Assembly (NCBI GenBank): GCA_001766655.1
Contig: MJCC01000007.1
Coordinates: 1-64,000 of the forward strand
DNA from: Phytomonas francai
Lineage: Eukaryota > Euglenozoa > Kinetoplastea > Trypanosomatida > Trypanosomatidae
DNA: 64,000 nt
Direction of reading: 5' to 3'
In this document: piece after piece, positions 1-9,371 of the stretch
Position numbering within the stretch: the first letter of the stretch is position 1
Layout of the letters: each line of letters opens with the position of its first letter
The notes under the pieces: model-generated
Seen by the model: the letters and a program-made list of their open reading frames with translations, nothing else
What the model was told of the DNA's origin: nothing
Database searches by the model: none
Translations under genes and position numbers: made by a program

Positions 1-243
1 AGTCAGTTCCGGCACGGAGAGACCGCGGTACTGTTGCGAGCCACGGCTGGTCAGCGGGGCGAACCCGATCATGAAGAAGTGCAGACGCGGGAACGGCACG
101 AGGTTGACGGCGAGCTTGCGCAGGTCCGAGTTGAGCTGGCCGGGGAAGCGCAGGCAGCAAGTCACGCCGGACATGACCGCGGCCACGAGGTGGTTCAGAT
201 CGCCGAACGTCGGCGTCGTCAGCTTGAGCGTCCTGAAGCAGAT
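1..243 (-). pseudogene. beta-tubulin fragment, 5'-truncated, runs off the left edge
   Basis: Reading the minus strand in the frame whose codons start at position 1 gives an uninterrupted 81-residue stretch that is unmistakably beta-tubulin. It runs from the ICFRTLKL segment near residue 210, through the GDLNHLV and [18 protein letters not shown] segments, to [15 protein letters not shown] near residue 290. The nucleotide sequence is strongly GC-rich at third positions, as expected of a highly expressed gene. Homology stops abruptly at position 243, and upstream (to the right) the sequence becomes an A-rich non-coding stretch with no initiator. The N-terminal 209 residues are therefore absent, while the 3' part continues outside the window. 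It could be a relic copy, or an assembly junction between unique sequence and a collapsed tandem tubulin array. The identity is certain; pseudogene status is an inference. Confidence 0.85.
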
Positions 244-769
244 ATTTTTTTTCCCCTTTTTATCCTGCGTACTGTCCAAATTTCACCAAAGTACATAAAT
301 AGTGTCTGGTTACCCTAGAGAACTTAGCAGGCGAGTATTTGGGTTAGTTTAGTCTAACAGTGTTTAGTAGGAGTTTGACCTCCGCTCGGGTAGCCTTAGC
401 AAAGGCCCTGTCGAATACCCTACCAGTATTAGCATCTAAGAATGGAAGTCGCCGTCTGCGAAGACAGGTCAACTTGCAGGCACTTAGCCACACCCTCGTC
501 GGGTTTCTAATCTGCGGCATCACGTAGAGGTAGCCGGCATATACCCCAGTGACTATCATATACATGCATATTTCATTGTCTTGTAAATTAAAGTGAGAAA
601 TTTTATTGCCTTTGAGTAACCTGGAGGAAAGCACTGAGAGAGAAGAAATGTATACATAAAAAAATGTGAAAACGCACAATGGGAATATAATAAACGTTAA
701 ATATATCAGCTATATCATTTTCATTTTGAAGAAAAAGACATGAATGTGAGAAAAAAATCCTAGAAAAGA
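244..769. other. intergenic stretch between tubulin fragment and WD40 gene
   Basis: No supported gene. The part from about 340 to 545 is noticeably richer in G+C than its flanks. On the minus strand it carries an open frame whose product I do not recognise, with no codon-use argument for being real. The remainder is AT-rich and should hold the 3' untranslated region of the large WD40 gene. Confidence 0.5.
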
Positions 770-3700
770 TCACGTGCGGTATAGAATAGTATTGGGATCC
801 ATTGCGCATAGGCACCCAGCCTCGCTGACGCAAGATACAATGACCGTATTTGATATTTTTGCTGTACACCCTTCGTTACTATTTACCCCTCCGTCCTTGT
901 TAACGCCCGCATCGTTCATGTTAGCACCACTGTTTTCTTTTCCTATGATATGCATACGCTTCTCGAGCTGGTGTAGATACTCTAAGGTGTTCGACGCAAC
1001 TTCAAAAAGAGCGCTCAATTTTTCTACATATTTACTTAGATGAAATGTAACTTCCTGTGATTCAGTGTCCCTACGTCGAATATGCCGAGATCTACCAGAT
1101 TTTGGGAGATGATTCTCACCACTCTGTAACTGCTCTTCTGGTTTCGTTCCATCTAAGTGTCGTGACATACTATCGGTAACATTATTACCCTCTGTGTCAG
1201 CTCGTTTAAGATCAATATCATCGTCAGCGTCCTCTTCATTGCCTGACGAAAAAAACAACTCTGGCAGGATTTGTTGTCGTAGAACTAGCTGGGTGTAGAA
1301 GCTAAACAAGGAGACCCACCGCCACTTGTATAAGTCTCTGCGAAACCACCCGCGAGTAACTGTCGCATCGTCTGACGCTGCCAGACTAGTGCAATCTGAA
1401 TGGCGATGACCAAGGTTGCTATGAATATCTTGGCTTTGCTTGCTGTTGTTTGCCGCGGAGTCGAAATCCATACTGTTCAAGAGAAGACTCTCGCCCGTCG
1501 GGGATTGTAATGTTTCACTAGGCAGCGAACGCTGTTGAGTGTGGGCACCGTTCACCTTGCCTAATGGGTCCCCGTGTGCATTACCAAAATTAGTCTGGTG
1601 ATTATCATTTCGTGTTGAATTATTTGCAGACAATGTGGAGGGCTTTGGTACCGACTGCTTTCCTAGCAATACCCAACGTGTCACATAGGTGTAAGTCATT
1701 ACATTGCTTAAAAAATACGCACAATCAATCAATTTCTTGTTCATCACAAGGAAGTTACCTGTATCAATGGTACAAAAAGAGGATGATGGAGAGGAAGAAG
1801 CGCTACCGGCTTTTCCAGACATTGATGATACGGTTGGATAAATCAACGCGCGGATACTGTTGAGACACAAGGTTGTAAGGTACACAGCCACCTGCGCCCA
1901 ATGCAGAAAGCCATCCAATCGAGTGGCATGAATCTTGACAAAACGGCGCAGTTTGGGGCTTGCCAATCCCAGGCATAGCTCTTTGCTGAACGCCGTGCCG
2001 CTGGCTTCCTTTGCGTTAACCACGCTTGGCCCTTTAGGCTCTGTTCCTTCCTGTGCCACAGCTGATACTTCTACAGATTTAGACACGGAGAGAGAAAGCG
2101 ATGCCTCTTGCCCAAGTAAAGATCTCAGGCCATTCTCACCGAAAGAGATCTCTTGTTCCAGGGACGCTCGTACCCCCGCTCCAACCGACTCCATCCGAAG
2201 TGAAAGCATGGAAACCTGCTGTGATGCAGCAATCCAAGAAGCATTAGTCTCGCTGCCACGTGAAACGGCGTTCGTGTCGTCGTCGCTCATCCAGTCTCCC
2301 TTATGATTTATATCACTACTATCATCGATAGTAATGCCACCCATAACGAAATCGCCCGCCATCTTATTGCATGGCTGGGATCCATGGCCGAAAGGGCTCC
2401 CCGATAGTCGTGTAAGGCTGTCACCCTCTGTGCGTGCCTGGTGGACATGTGCGCTGCCCCTCTTGGAGTAGCTGGGGCTAGGTATCGGATGAACCCAGTT
2501 CCGAAAAGAATTCTCATACGCACTCAATTGACAAGTTGAGTATCGCGGATGAGCATCCCTCCGCCATTCTAACAATGCTTCCACTATCACCAGTGATGCC
2601 TCGTCTTTACACATCTGGATGAATACTTCAGCGATGGAAAGATCCCAAACGGCCATGCATTGCATGAAGTCCTCTGAGAAGTCTACGATCGAGTTTGGGC
2701 ACGCCCCACGTTTGCTAGATTCGCTGCATCGCTGCGTGATGTCATCCATAACTTGGCGACGACTCTGTTTGAGCATGTTCCACCTGCCCTCCACTTGCTT
2801 CAAGGATTCCTCAATATTGGCAAACAACTCTCCTATAAGACGGATAAGCTGATTCTGCGAAAGATCACCACAGGCGATGCCTTGCAAATACCACTCAAGT
2901 TCCCTGGAATGATCTCCTGCTTCATTTTGTGTCCACCTAAAAATCGGGGAGCCCTGGGGCATCGATGTTTGTGGAACTTTTGTCAACAATAGTCCCGCGC
3001 TGTTGGCAAATGCCTCATCAGCAGGATGGAGCTGCATGTTGTTCTGAGAAAAATCGTGTGGCCATGACGAGGATTGCATCTGATGAAATGAAACACGTTG
3101 TGAACCATTGAGGGAAAATAAGGGACTAACCAATTTGCCGTACTTGGGCGTGGCTACCGTATAAGCTCTATATAACGCAAATAAGAGGTCTTTGAGGGCT
3201 TGAATATTTCTTTCAGAGGCACCCACTTGCTTTCGAAACGCATCAGCAATCTCCTCCCGAGAACTGCAGGAATTTATGGAAAAGTTTGGTGTTTGATCCA
3301 ATATTTTGAAAAGATGTTCGTAGGTCACTAAGGTGTCTTGTGGTAGACCACTCATTCGTATGCTTTTTAATTCTTGAAAGGACTCTACTGTCCTGTTTAC
3401 AAAATCCTTAACGCCGGTGATAAAGGTCTCCAGACGTGCGTGTATGCGAGAATTGTGCTGCTGCAAGCTCTGTACCTGGGCCTGATGGGTCTGTCGCTCT
3501 TCTTTTATAAGTCCAAGCAAAATCTGTTCCGCAGAACTCGAATCCCTTCCTGAATAATTGTCACTCACATGAATTGGTGCCTCCGCCGACCTACTACTTA
3601 ATTCGGCATGTGTTAGACCCAGGAAGCTGCTGCCACCGCCATTTGGAGCGTCAGAGGATGGTGTCTGCAATGTGGAAACATTCCTAACAGAAACATCCAA

Positions 3701-6430
3701 GCGGGGGGGAAATACAGCTGTTTGTACAGAATGTCCCATCATAGCTTTGGAAACAGAAGTCGTCAGCTGTGATGGCGGCATGATAGCGGGACGTTCCGAT
3801 CCATGAACGCCTGTTATCATGTCCGTAGGATTTTTTTTCACAGTAACGGCACACTGTAGCCTCGCAAAGGCAATTGCCAAGGCCTTTCCTTCCGGTGTCT
3901 CGTACTCCCGGTTGAGTTCGTCCACAACAGCTGGTGGCAATGAAGGCGGTGCGTAGTCTGACACTTCTACTATCCATTTTGTGAGTGTATTGTGGAGCTT
4001 GGAAAAGTCACTTAAGGGGCCTTTCTCACGTCTCTCGATTGCAACGGCCTTCCTCACTTCCTCCAGTTTTCTGTCCATCTGGTCAAGTGTGGAGGAGACT
4101 TCAGACGATGCAATAAGGAGGTTGCCGTTGAAACCAGGAGAGGGCATGGGTGCGGGGGCGACGGTGACGGCGCGAACTAGTGATGGAGTTGGCAGAGCAT
4201 GACGTGTACTGGAGTTGAGGTTGTTGGCGGTGCTCAGACCAGCTGGTGATGAAGAACGACCTGCAGGCTGCTTATTCGCTGCGACACCGGCGCTAAAAGC
4301 ACCACCAACCGCGCTAACAGCAGCGACACCACTATTCATGCTGACTGCTACGTTAACAGGAGAACTTGTGTGAACATTTGGGGACGGCACACTGGGTCTG
4401 TTTCCTTTTATTTTACGTTGCGGTGGAATATTATCCTCCTCGCGATATACTCTACCATTAAACTCTTCATAGGTAAACATGCAAAGGGTTTTCCTATCAT
4501 TGCGTGTGCTAAAATATTCAATAATAGCGAATGGTTGCTCCCCTGTAAGCATGCGAATTCCAAGCCGACTCGGGGCGTTTACATGGAAACCGGAAAATAA
4601 TAACGAGGGTTCCACTGGGTTGGTGACGTCCAGAATAGCGACACTATCCACGTCGTTATTCCGCAGCAAGGGACCACGCCCACATATAACCGCTGTCTTC
4701 TTGTGAAAAACAAGCGCAGTAAGCGCGACCAGTAAAGTCTGACTCACGGCAAATGTGCGTGGGTCTATTAACACTGTGCTTTTGTTCATACTCGCCCAAA
4801 CAAAGTTTCCATCCTGATGGTACTCGATTAGAGCGACGTCGCTGCGCATCTTCAGCGCGTTTTCGGCATGATCAATGGGGCGTTTCTGTATCCGAACGTT
4901 ATTGCCCCCGGCCTCGTATACTCGAATGTACGCGTCATCCGCGATCGCCCAGACCTGATGCGTGGTAGACACATAGCAGAGGTCAGAGAGAACGGCCGCG
5001 ATGTTTCGTTTCTTGAGCATGCGGCGGGTCTGAGGATCCCATACCTTAAGTGCCTTGTCACGGCCCGCGGTCCAGACTCGACCATTCTCTAAATACCAGA
5101 TCTTGTTTACAGCCTGATCGTGCGCACCATTAATGACACCAGCGTCGGTGAAGCCATGAAGATCGACAATGCTAATGTTTCCTCTACTAAGGCCACACCA
5201 TAGCGCACATGTGCAGAGATTGTCCTCACTGGCCGACAGCGACGACGCCCCAAGTAAGTGGGAGTTTTTAGTGCTGTGTCTATCTCCTCTTTTCGCAGAG
5301 CTGTTGCGGATAAAACTTGGCCCTAACTCCTCAGTCGCCGTGACAGATTTAAAAGTGATCCGCTTGGCAGTGGGAACCGGCACTACTGCCATGCAGTACA
5401 CCTGCGTAACCCAATTCACGGAGCGCACCGACTCAAGCGTGTTTTTTTCACTGCAAACTCGAAATAGGGTCGGGGGATGGTCCCCGAACGCCGCCCAGAT
5501 GGAACCGCCGTCTGGCGAAACTGCCAAGTCTCGTGCAGGCGCATCTAACAACAACTCTGAGACGATACGTGGGGGCCGCCACACCGTTGTAACCACATCC
5601 CCGCCACCGTAGGAGCTCATTACGCGTTGGTAGTCCGGAAAAGCAGAGGAAGTAGGCGACGGGCCACCTTCCTTAGTGGCTGTCGCTTTGGTAGGGGGTG
5701 GCAATGCTAATGAAGAAGTTGCAGCTGGTGGACTACTACCAACGCCAGTATTCATTTTGACGGTTGTAGGCGGTTTCTCCATACCAAGAAGATGTGGCCC
5801 AGACACACCAATGACGTTGTTTGTGGCGGAAACCGCATTAGTATTGACGCGTCTGCTCTGGATTGTATTTGGCTTCAGTGTATTGGTCCATGGAGGTATG
5901 GGGTAAGCTGAAAGTGCTTTCTCCTGTGGAGGCCGCCACATCGCTCCAACGGAGTTCGCTCTACTTTCCGAAGCCTTCTGCGCAGAGACACTATTTGCGA
6001 CGCTGCCATGATCAATAAAAGTGTTGTCGTCGTCATCCTCCTGATGTTTGTACGTCACTATTGGGACTTTGTTGGCACTGTTCGCCGTCGCATAGGGAGC
6101 TTCTGTGAGACTTCTATCTACACCGCAACCTTCTGAGGAACGCTCGTACACAACACCGGGTGTGTTTTGTGTAGCTCCGTTGGCACCATTTTTAGTTATT
6201 GCTGCCGATGCCGTTGGATTTAAGGAAAAAGACTTTGAAGAGCCGGCCTGTGAAGAGGAATTAGCTACACGGTACAGTTTCTCCTGACTCTTTGCCTGTT
6301 CCTGCGCGGGGGGGAGTCGTGCAAAGATCTCACCAACCCCCCAGCCACCGCCAGTCTCACAGCTTTCAAGTGTCAGTGGCGGAATCAAGGGCCTTTCCGG
6401 CTTCGCGGAAGGACAGTTATTAGAGGCCAT
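770..6430 (-). CDS. very large WD40-repeat protein, kinetoplastid hypothetical (1886 aa)
   Basis: A long intact frame begins with ATG at 6430; a possible AG acceptor lies about 20 nt upstream. The first 285 residues or so are low-complexity and rich in Ser, Asn and Pro. Residues roughly 285 to 680 contain WD40-like blades with recognisable repeat endings (for example LKVWDPQT) and the pattern RDLAVSPDGGSIWAAF, so a beta-propeller is likely. After a second disordered linker rich in Ala, Ser and Pro, residues from about 770 onward are mostly helical with short coiled-coil stretches (around LIKEERQTHQAQVQSLQQHN). Acidic and Ser-rich inserts interrupt the C-terminal third. The propeller faintly recalls the WD40 region of inositol 5-phosphatases, but no phosphatase domain is present. 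I do not recognise the protein. A scaffold role is a guess from architecture only. Confidence 0.85.
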   Translation of the reverse strand: MASNNCPSAKPERPLIPPLTLESCETGGGWGVGEIFARLPPAQEQAKSQEKLYRVANSSSQAGSSKSFSLNPTASAAITKNGANGATQNTPGVVYERSSEGCGVDRSLTEAPYATANSANKVPIVTYKHQEDDDDNTFIDHGSVANSVSAQKASESRANSVGAMWRPPQEKALSAYPIPPWTNTLKPNTIQSRRVNTNAVSATNNVIGVSGPHLLGMEKPPTTVKMNTGVGSSPPAATSSLALPPPTKATATKEGGPSPTSSAFPDYQRVMSSYGGGDVVTTVWRPPRIVSELLLDAPARDLAVSPDGGSIWAAFGDHPPTLFRVCSEKNTLESVRSVNWVTQVYCMAVVPVPTAKRITFKSVTATEELGPSFIRNSSAKRGDRHSTKNSHLLGASSLSASEDNLCTCALWCGLSRGNISIVDLHGFTDAGVINGAHDQAVNKIWYLENGRVWTAGRDKALKVWDPQTRRMLKKRNIAAVLSDLCYVSTTHQVWAIADDAYIRVYEAGGNNVRIQKRPIDHAENALKMRSDVALIEYHQDGNFVWASMNKSTVLIDPRTFAVSQTLLVALTALVFHKKTAVICGRGPLLRNNDVDSVAILDVTNPVEPSLLFSGFHVNAPSRLGIRMLTGEQPFAIIEYFSTRNDRKTLCMFTYEEFNGRVYREEDNIPPQRKIKGNRPSVPSPNVHTSSPVNVAVSMNSGVAAVSAVGGAFSAGVAANKQPAGRSSSPAGLSTANNLNSSTRHALPTPSLVRAVTVAPAPMPSPGFNGNLLIASSEVSSTLDQMDRKLEEVRKAVAIERREKGPLSDFSKLHNTLTKWIVEVSDYAPPSLPPAVVDELNREYETPEGKALAIAFARLQCAVTVKKNPTDMITGVHGSERPAIMPPSQLTTSVSKAMMGHSVQTAVFPPRLDVSVRNVSTLQTPSSDAPNGGGSSFLGLTHAELSSRSAEAPIHVSDNYSGRDSSSAEQILLGLIKEERQTHQAQVQSLQQHNSRIHARLETFITGVKDFVNRTVESFQELKSIRMSGLPQDTLVTYEHLFKILDQTPNFSINSCSSREEIADAFRKQVGASERNIQALKDLLFALYRAYTVATPKYGKLVSPLFSLNGSQRVSFHQMQSSSWPHDFSQNNMQLHPADEAFANSAGLLLTKVPQTSMPQGSPIFRWTQNEAGDHSRELEWYLQGIACGDLSQNQLIRLIGELFANIEESLKQVEGRWNMLKQSRRQVMDDITQRCSESSKRGACPNSIVDFSEDFMQCMAVWDLSIAEVFIQMCKDEASLVIVEALLEWRRDAHPRYSTCQLSAYENSFRNWVHPIPSPSYSKRGSAHVHQARTEGDSLTRLSGSPFGHGSQPCNKMAGDFVMGGITIDDSSDINHKGDWMSDDDTNAVSRGSETNASWIAASQQVSMLSLRMESVGAGVRASLEQEISFGENGLRSLLGQEASLSLSVSKSVEVSAVAQEGTEPKGPSVVNAKEASGTAFSKELCLGLASPKLRRFVKIHATRLDGFLHWAQVAVYLTTLCLNSIRALIYPTVSSMSGKAGSASSSPSSSFCTIDTGNFLVMNKKLIDCAYFLSNVMTYTYVTRWVLLGKQSVPKPSTLSANNSTRNDNHQTNFGNAHGDPLGKVNGAHTQQRSLPSETLQSPTGESLLLNSMDFDSAANNSKQSQDIHSNLGHRHSDCTSLAASDDATVTRGWFRRDLYKWRWVSLFSFYTQLVLRQQILPELFFSSGNEEDADDDIDLKRADTEGNNVTDSMSRHLDGTKPEEQLQSGENHLPKSGRSRHIRRRDTESQEVTFHLSKYVEKLSALFEVASNTLEYLHQLEKRMHIIGKENSGANMNDAGVNKDGGVNSNEGCTAKISNTVIVSCVSEAGCLCAMDPNTILYRT

Positions 6431-7144
6431 GTTTATGGCCTCTCTTCTCTCCTATAAAAATGACACAACTAAGATATTATGCTTTGTCGGGCCTCGGACT
6501 CCGTGACCCGAAAAATAAGAAAAATACAAAATTAAATGAGAATGAAAATAGTCTAAACTAATATTTCACTTTCCTCCTCCTCCTCCTCCTCCTCCTTTCT
6601 GGGGCGTCGAAAGGGAGGAAAAAGAAACGTTCCCGCAACTAAAAAGTGTTCCTAAAACGAACGATCAATTAAGTAATATGAGGACACTAGATGAATTCTA
6701 TGTATGAATTCTTCGTGGAGATTCAAAAAGGAAAAAGGAGGAGAGGAAGGAAAGCAAACTAGGCAAATTGAATGGCTTTGTTTAAAATCATATCCATGCG
6801 CGGAGAGTACCTCCGTCTCGGGCACACATGGAAACACACAGACAGAACAACCATGGGAAAAAAGGAGTGCGGGTATAGCAACGCTCCGTCTTTTCCGATT
6901 GTCCAACCCGTGCTAAGTTGAATTTTACTTTTAAAAACTAAAAAAACAAGATATATGTCTTCTTACGCATTCAAATTAGTAGCTCTCAAAGTGAACCTCA
7001 CCTTATTCTTTAGAAAACAGTATCAGATGGAAATCAAATGGGAGAGATAAGAATTGAAAATTTTCGAGTAAATCGAAATATTGTACAATTCCTTCACCCT
7101 TTGCCTCCCTCATCCGGTGCTTCCAAACGAAAAAGAAGAATGAC
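6431..7144. other. intergenic region, eS12 to WD40 gene
   Basis: Holds the 3' flank of the eS12 gene and the 5' flank of the WD40 gene on the minus strand. A trinucleotide tract lies at 6572-6597. No further gene, tRNA or structured element is visible. Confidence 0.6.
6572..6597. repeat. (TCC)n microsatellite
   Basis: About eight perfect TCC units on the plus strand, so a GGA tract in the sense of transcription. It lies about 145 bases upstream of the WD40 start codon. Being a purine tract on the sense strand, it is not the polypyrimidine signal for splicing of this gene. Confidence 0.9.
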
Positions 7145-7573
7145 TTAGTGAAGATGAGAAAGAAGGTATTCCAGAGCACGCGTCTTGTCACCAAAATCGT
7201 AGATGGCAACGCTGGAGCACTTCAGTATCTTCGTGATATCACCAGTGGGATTCTTGCGCACAAGGCCAGCCCACTCGGCAAGCTTCTCACGTTCCCCCAC
7301 ATTAATGAGATCGATCGATCCGCGCTTCGCGAGGGCTGTAATAAGCTTCTTGTATTCCTCATCCTCGCAGTCCTCTGCGAGGATGCAAAGGTGGGCAGTG
7401 TTCCGGTCAAGAGCACGAGCGACTTCAGTAAGGCCACGTACCAGACCGTTCGCCTCAAGGGACTTTTGAATAACAATACGGATGGCGTCCTCAAGGGAGC
7501 TCGGTTCTTCATCTACAATACGAGTGGTGTCCTCAATCACGGGGGTTTCCTCAACGAAGTTCGTTTCAGCCAT
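7145..7573 (-). CDS. RPS12: 40S ribosomal protein eS12
   Basis: The 142-residue product is a clear eS12 of the small ribosomal subunit. After a divergent acidic N-terminus, the core reads LEDAIRIVIQKSLEANGLVRG, then HLCILAEDCEDEEYKKLITAL, with a YDFGDKTRALEYLLSHL ending, a layout typical of the family. The start is placed at the ATG at 7573; the frame stays open for 30 codons upstream but only with a GTG, and a pyrimidine tract plus AG (7618 down to 7607) lies between. This gives a leader of about 33 nt. eL18 lies next upstream in the same array. Codon use is more GC-rich than the neighbouring genes, consistent with high expression. Confidence 0.95.
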   Translation of the reverse strand: MAETNFVEETPVIEDTTRIVDEEPSSLEDAIRIVIQKSLEANGLVRGLTEVARALDRNTAHLCILAEDCEDEEYKKLITALAKRGSIDLINVGEREKLAEWAGLVRKNPTGDITKILKCSSVAIYDFGDKTRALEYLLSHLH

Positions 7574-7932
7574 TGTGACTTTAGAAGTTGTGGTGGTGCG
7601 AGGGTGCTGGTAAAAAAAGCCTGTTGGAAGCGTAGAAGCTATGTGAATGCACGTTAACAGCACATAAAAAGAGAGGAAATTGTTTAGAAAAAATAAGAAG
7701 AAAAACAGACGAATGTTTCGATGAGGAAGAGAAGCAGCATTTTCTTCTAAATTTCCAAACAGTCAGCGTATTAACTAGCGGGTAGTACATCCCAGAACCA
7801 CGCTGCGTTTTTTGCTATTTAGTTAAAAGGGGGACTTTATGTACCCCAAAAATAAAATCGATGAGTTTGTGTATGTGTGAAACAGAGCTTCGGCTTTCTT
7901 TATGGAATTGGGTCTTGTCTCCACCATGCCGT
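7574..7932. other. intergenic region, eL18 to eS12
   Basis: Short spacer carrying the eL18 3' flank and the eS12 leader. No other gene is supported; the frame that extends eS12 upstream lacks an ATG. Confidence 0.6.
7607..7618 (-). promoter_or_regulatory. probable spliced-leader acceptor for eS12
   Basis: On the minus strand a run of seven T residues is followed by ACC and AG, about 33 nt before the eS12 ATG. This matches the usual trypanosomatid pattern of pyrimidine tract then first AG. Confidence 0.5.
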
Positions 7933-8529
7933 TTAGACGTGGCGGAAGGACTTGCGCTTGAAGGCACATCCCGGACGGCGGCCGCGCTTTGTCTCCTTAC
8001 CACGATTCGTGGCATGCGGCTTGGCGTGGCTTCCAGGAACACCGGCGGCACCGAAGTGGCGGACCGACTCACGTCCAGATTTACGGCCGCGCAACAAGAA
8101 CGTATTCTTCCCCGTGGGCGCGATCATTGCCAGTTGGTCAAAAGTCAAGCACTCTCCACCCACGGCCGTGATGCTCTGGCGCGCGCTCTTGGAGAAGCGC
8201 AGCGCGCACACGCGGAGAGCCGGGATGCGCGCCATTCGGACATCATCGAGAATATCGCCCACGACAACGGCGATCGGGGCCTTCTTTCCCTTCTCGACGA
8301 AGTTGCACTTGCGCTTCATGAGGATGGCGATGCGGCTCAACGACACCGGGGCACGGTTGCTGCGGCTCTTGAGGAGGCGCTGGTACACAAGCTTGTTGAA
8401 GCTAGAGTTCGTGCGCTTGGCCAAAAACTTGTAGAGCTTGATGAGAAGCTTGATGTAAGGGTTGGTCGAGTAGGTGTGGTGGCGGACCACCCGCTTCTTC
8501 TTCGAAACACCGGTCAGATCAACACCCAT
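7933..8529 (-). CDS. RPL18: 60S ribosomal protein eL18
   Basis: The 198-residue product matches eL18 over its whole length. It begins MGVDL and carries YIKLLIKLYKFLAKRTNSSF, the RSNRAPVSLSRI block, the VVVGDILDDVRM block, the GGECLTFDQLA segment and a basic C-terminus ending KRKSFRHV. Eukaryotic eL18 is usually about 180-190 residues, so length is normal for a kinetoplastid. It is a structural protein of the large ribosomal subunit. The ATG at 8529 is the only credible start. An AG acceptor preceded by a pyrimidine tract lies about 46 nt upstream. Confidence 0.97.
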   Translation of the reverse strand: MGVDLTGVSKKKRVVRHHTYSTNPYIKLLIKLYKFLAKRTNSSFNKLVYQRLLKSRSNRAPVSLSRIAILMKRKCNFVEKGKKAPIAVVVGDILDDVRMARIPALRVCALRFSKSARQSITAVGGECLTFDQLAMIAPTGKNTFLLRGRKSGRESVRHFGAAGVPGSHAKPHATNRGKETKRGRRPGCAFKRKSFRHV

Positions 8530-9371
8530 GGTTCTCAGTCCAATTCGGGTCCTTTGTTTCGATTCGTGTTACACACTGTCATAAATTTTAAAGGATGAAA
8601 AAGAAAGGAAATGATCAAACGAGATAATATTACTGGAACCTGTGAACTACACACACATATGTACGGATAGCTATGGGGCTCATTGCTAGCACATTAGTTG
8701 AGGTTTAGCTCACATTAGTATGACAACGGAAACGACAGCACGACTCCAAAAAAAGGAACTCATTTTGATCGATTACTCTCGCTAAATAGCATTGGCACAT
8801 ACCATCCTTATATTAATTGTAGCTTAATACACTGATCTTCTTTCATTATACATAACCCCTAGAACATTTACAAGCTTCTTCAGTTTCGCATTCTTAAAGG
8901 GTATGATTTAGTTTTCTCATGATTCTATAAAGCTACAAATAGGAATCCGAGTTAGTGACTGTCAACAAAATTGGCATTCACTGCTTAAACTTGGGAAATG
9001 TTGTCTGCACGGTTACGGAAAATCAAAATTGAAAGACTCCATTTGTGTTCAAAGAGACTAGCTTCAGGACTCAAGAAACATAAAATTCTTCCCTCACTCC
9101 TCTCACATGTACGAGATGAACACATCACATATACACTTCAAGGGGAATTGCACCTATGGTTCGACGAAGCAATACTCAAGACTGTTTTATTAAGTGCCTA
9201 CGAGCAATCATGATAAAATTCAAGACACAACTGGTTATGTGGGAACTGCGCTAATCACAACACGAAAACGTAAAGAAACGAGTGACTTCAGATTAGACTG
9301 CATCTCTTCGCTAGGCAACAACACCGACCCTGTTACCTTCCACCCGTAGGAAACGGCGCGATGACCTATTC
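8530..9371. other. intergenic region, AlgH-domain gene to eL18
   Basis: An 840-base spacer that should hold the 3' untranslated region of the AlgH-domain gene and the eL18 leader. An open frame of about 70 codons on the opposite strand looks like chance. No RNA gene or repeat is visible. Confidence 0.6.
8576..8612 (-). promoter_or_regulatory. probable spliced-leader acceptor for eL18
   Basis: The plus strand is almost pure purine from 8591 to 8610, giving a pyrimidine tract on the sense strand. The first following AG is at 8577-8576, about 46 nt before the eL18 ATG, and no ATG lies between. Confidence 0.5.

Noticed and set aside
34..318. Plus-strand open frame of 94 codons at the left edge
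   Set aside because: It is the antisense shadow of the beta-tubulin fragment and ends in low-complexity DNA.
344..679. Minus-strand frame of 111 codons
   Set aside because: Starts in AT-rich DNA and has no recognisable domain; only its GC-richer half is odd, which is reported as a finding rather than a gene.
7148..7657. Long plus-strand frame of 169 codons opposite eS12
   Set aside because: It lies antisense to a certain ribosomal protein gene and has no family resemblance.
7861..8598. Plus-strand frame of 245 codons opposite eL18
   Set aside because: Antisense shadow created by the GC-rich codons of eL18; its own product is unrecognisable.
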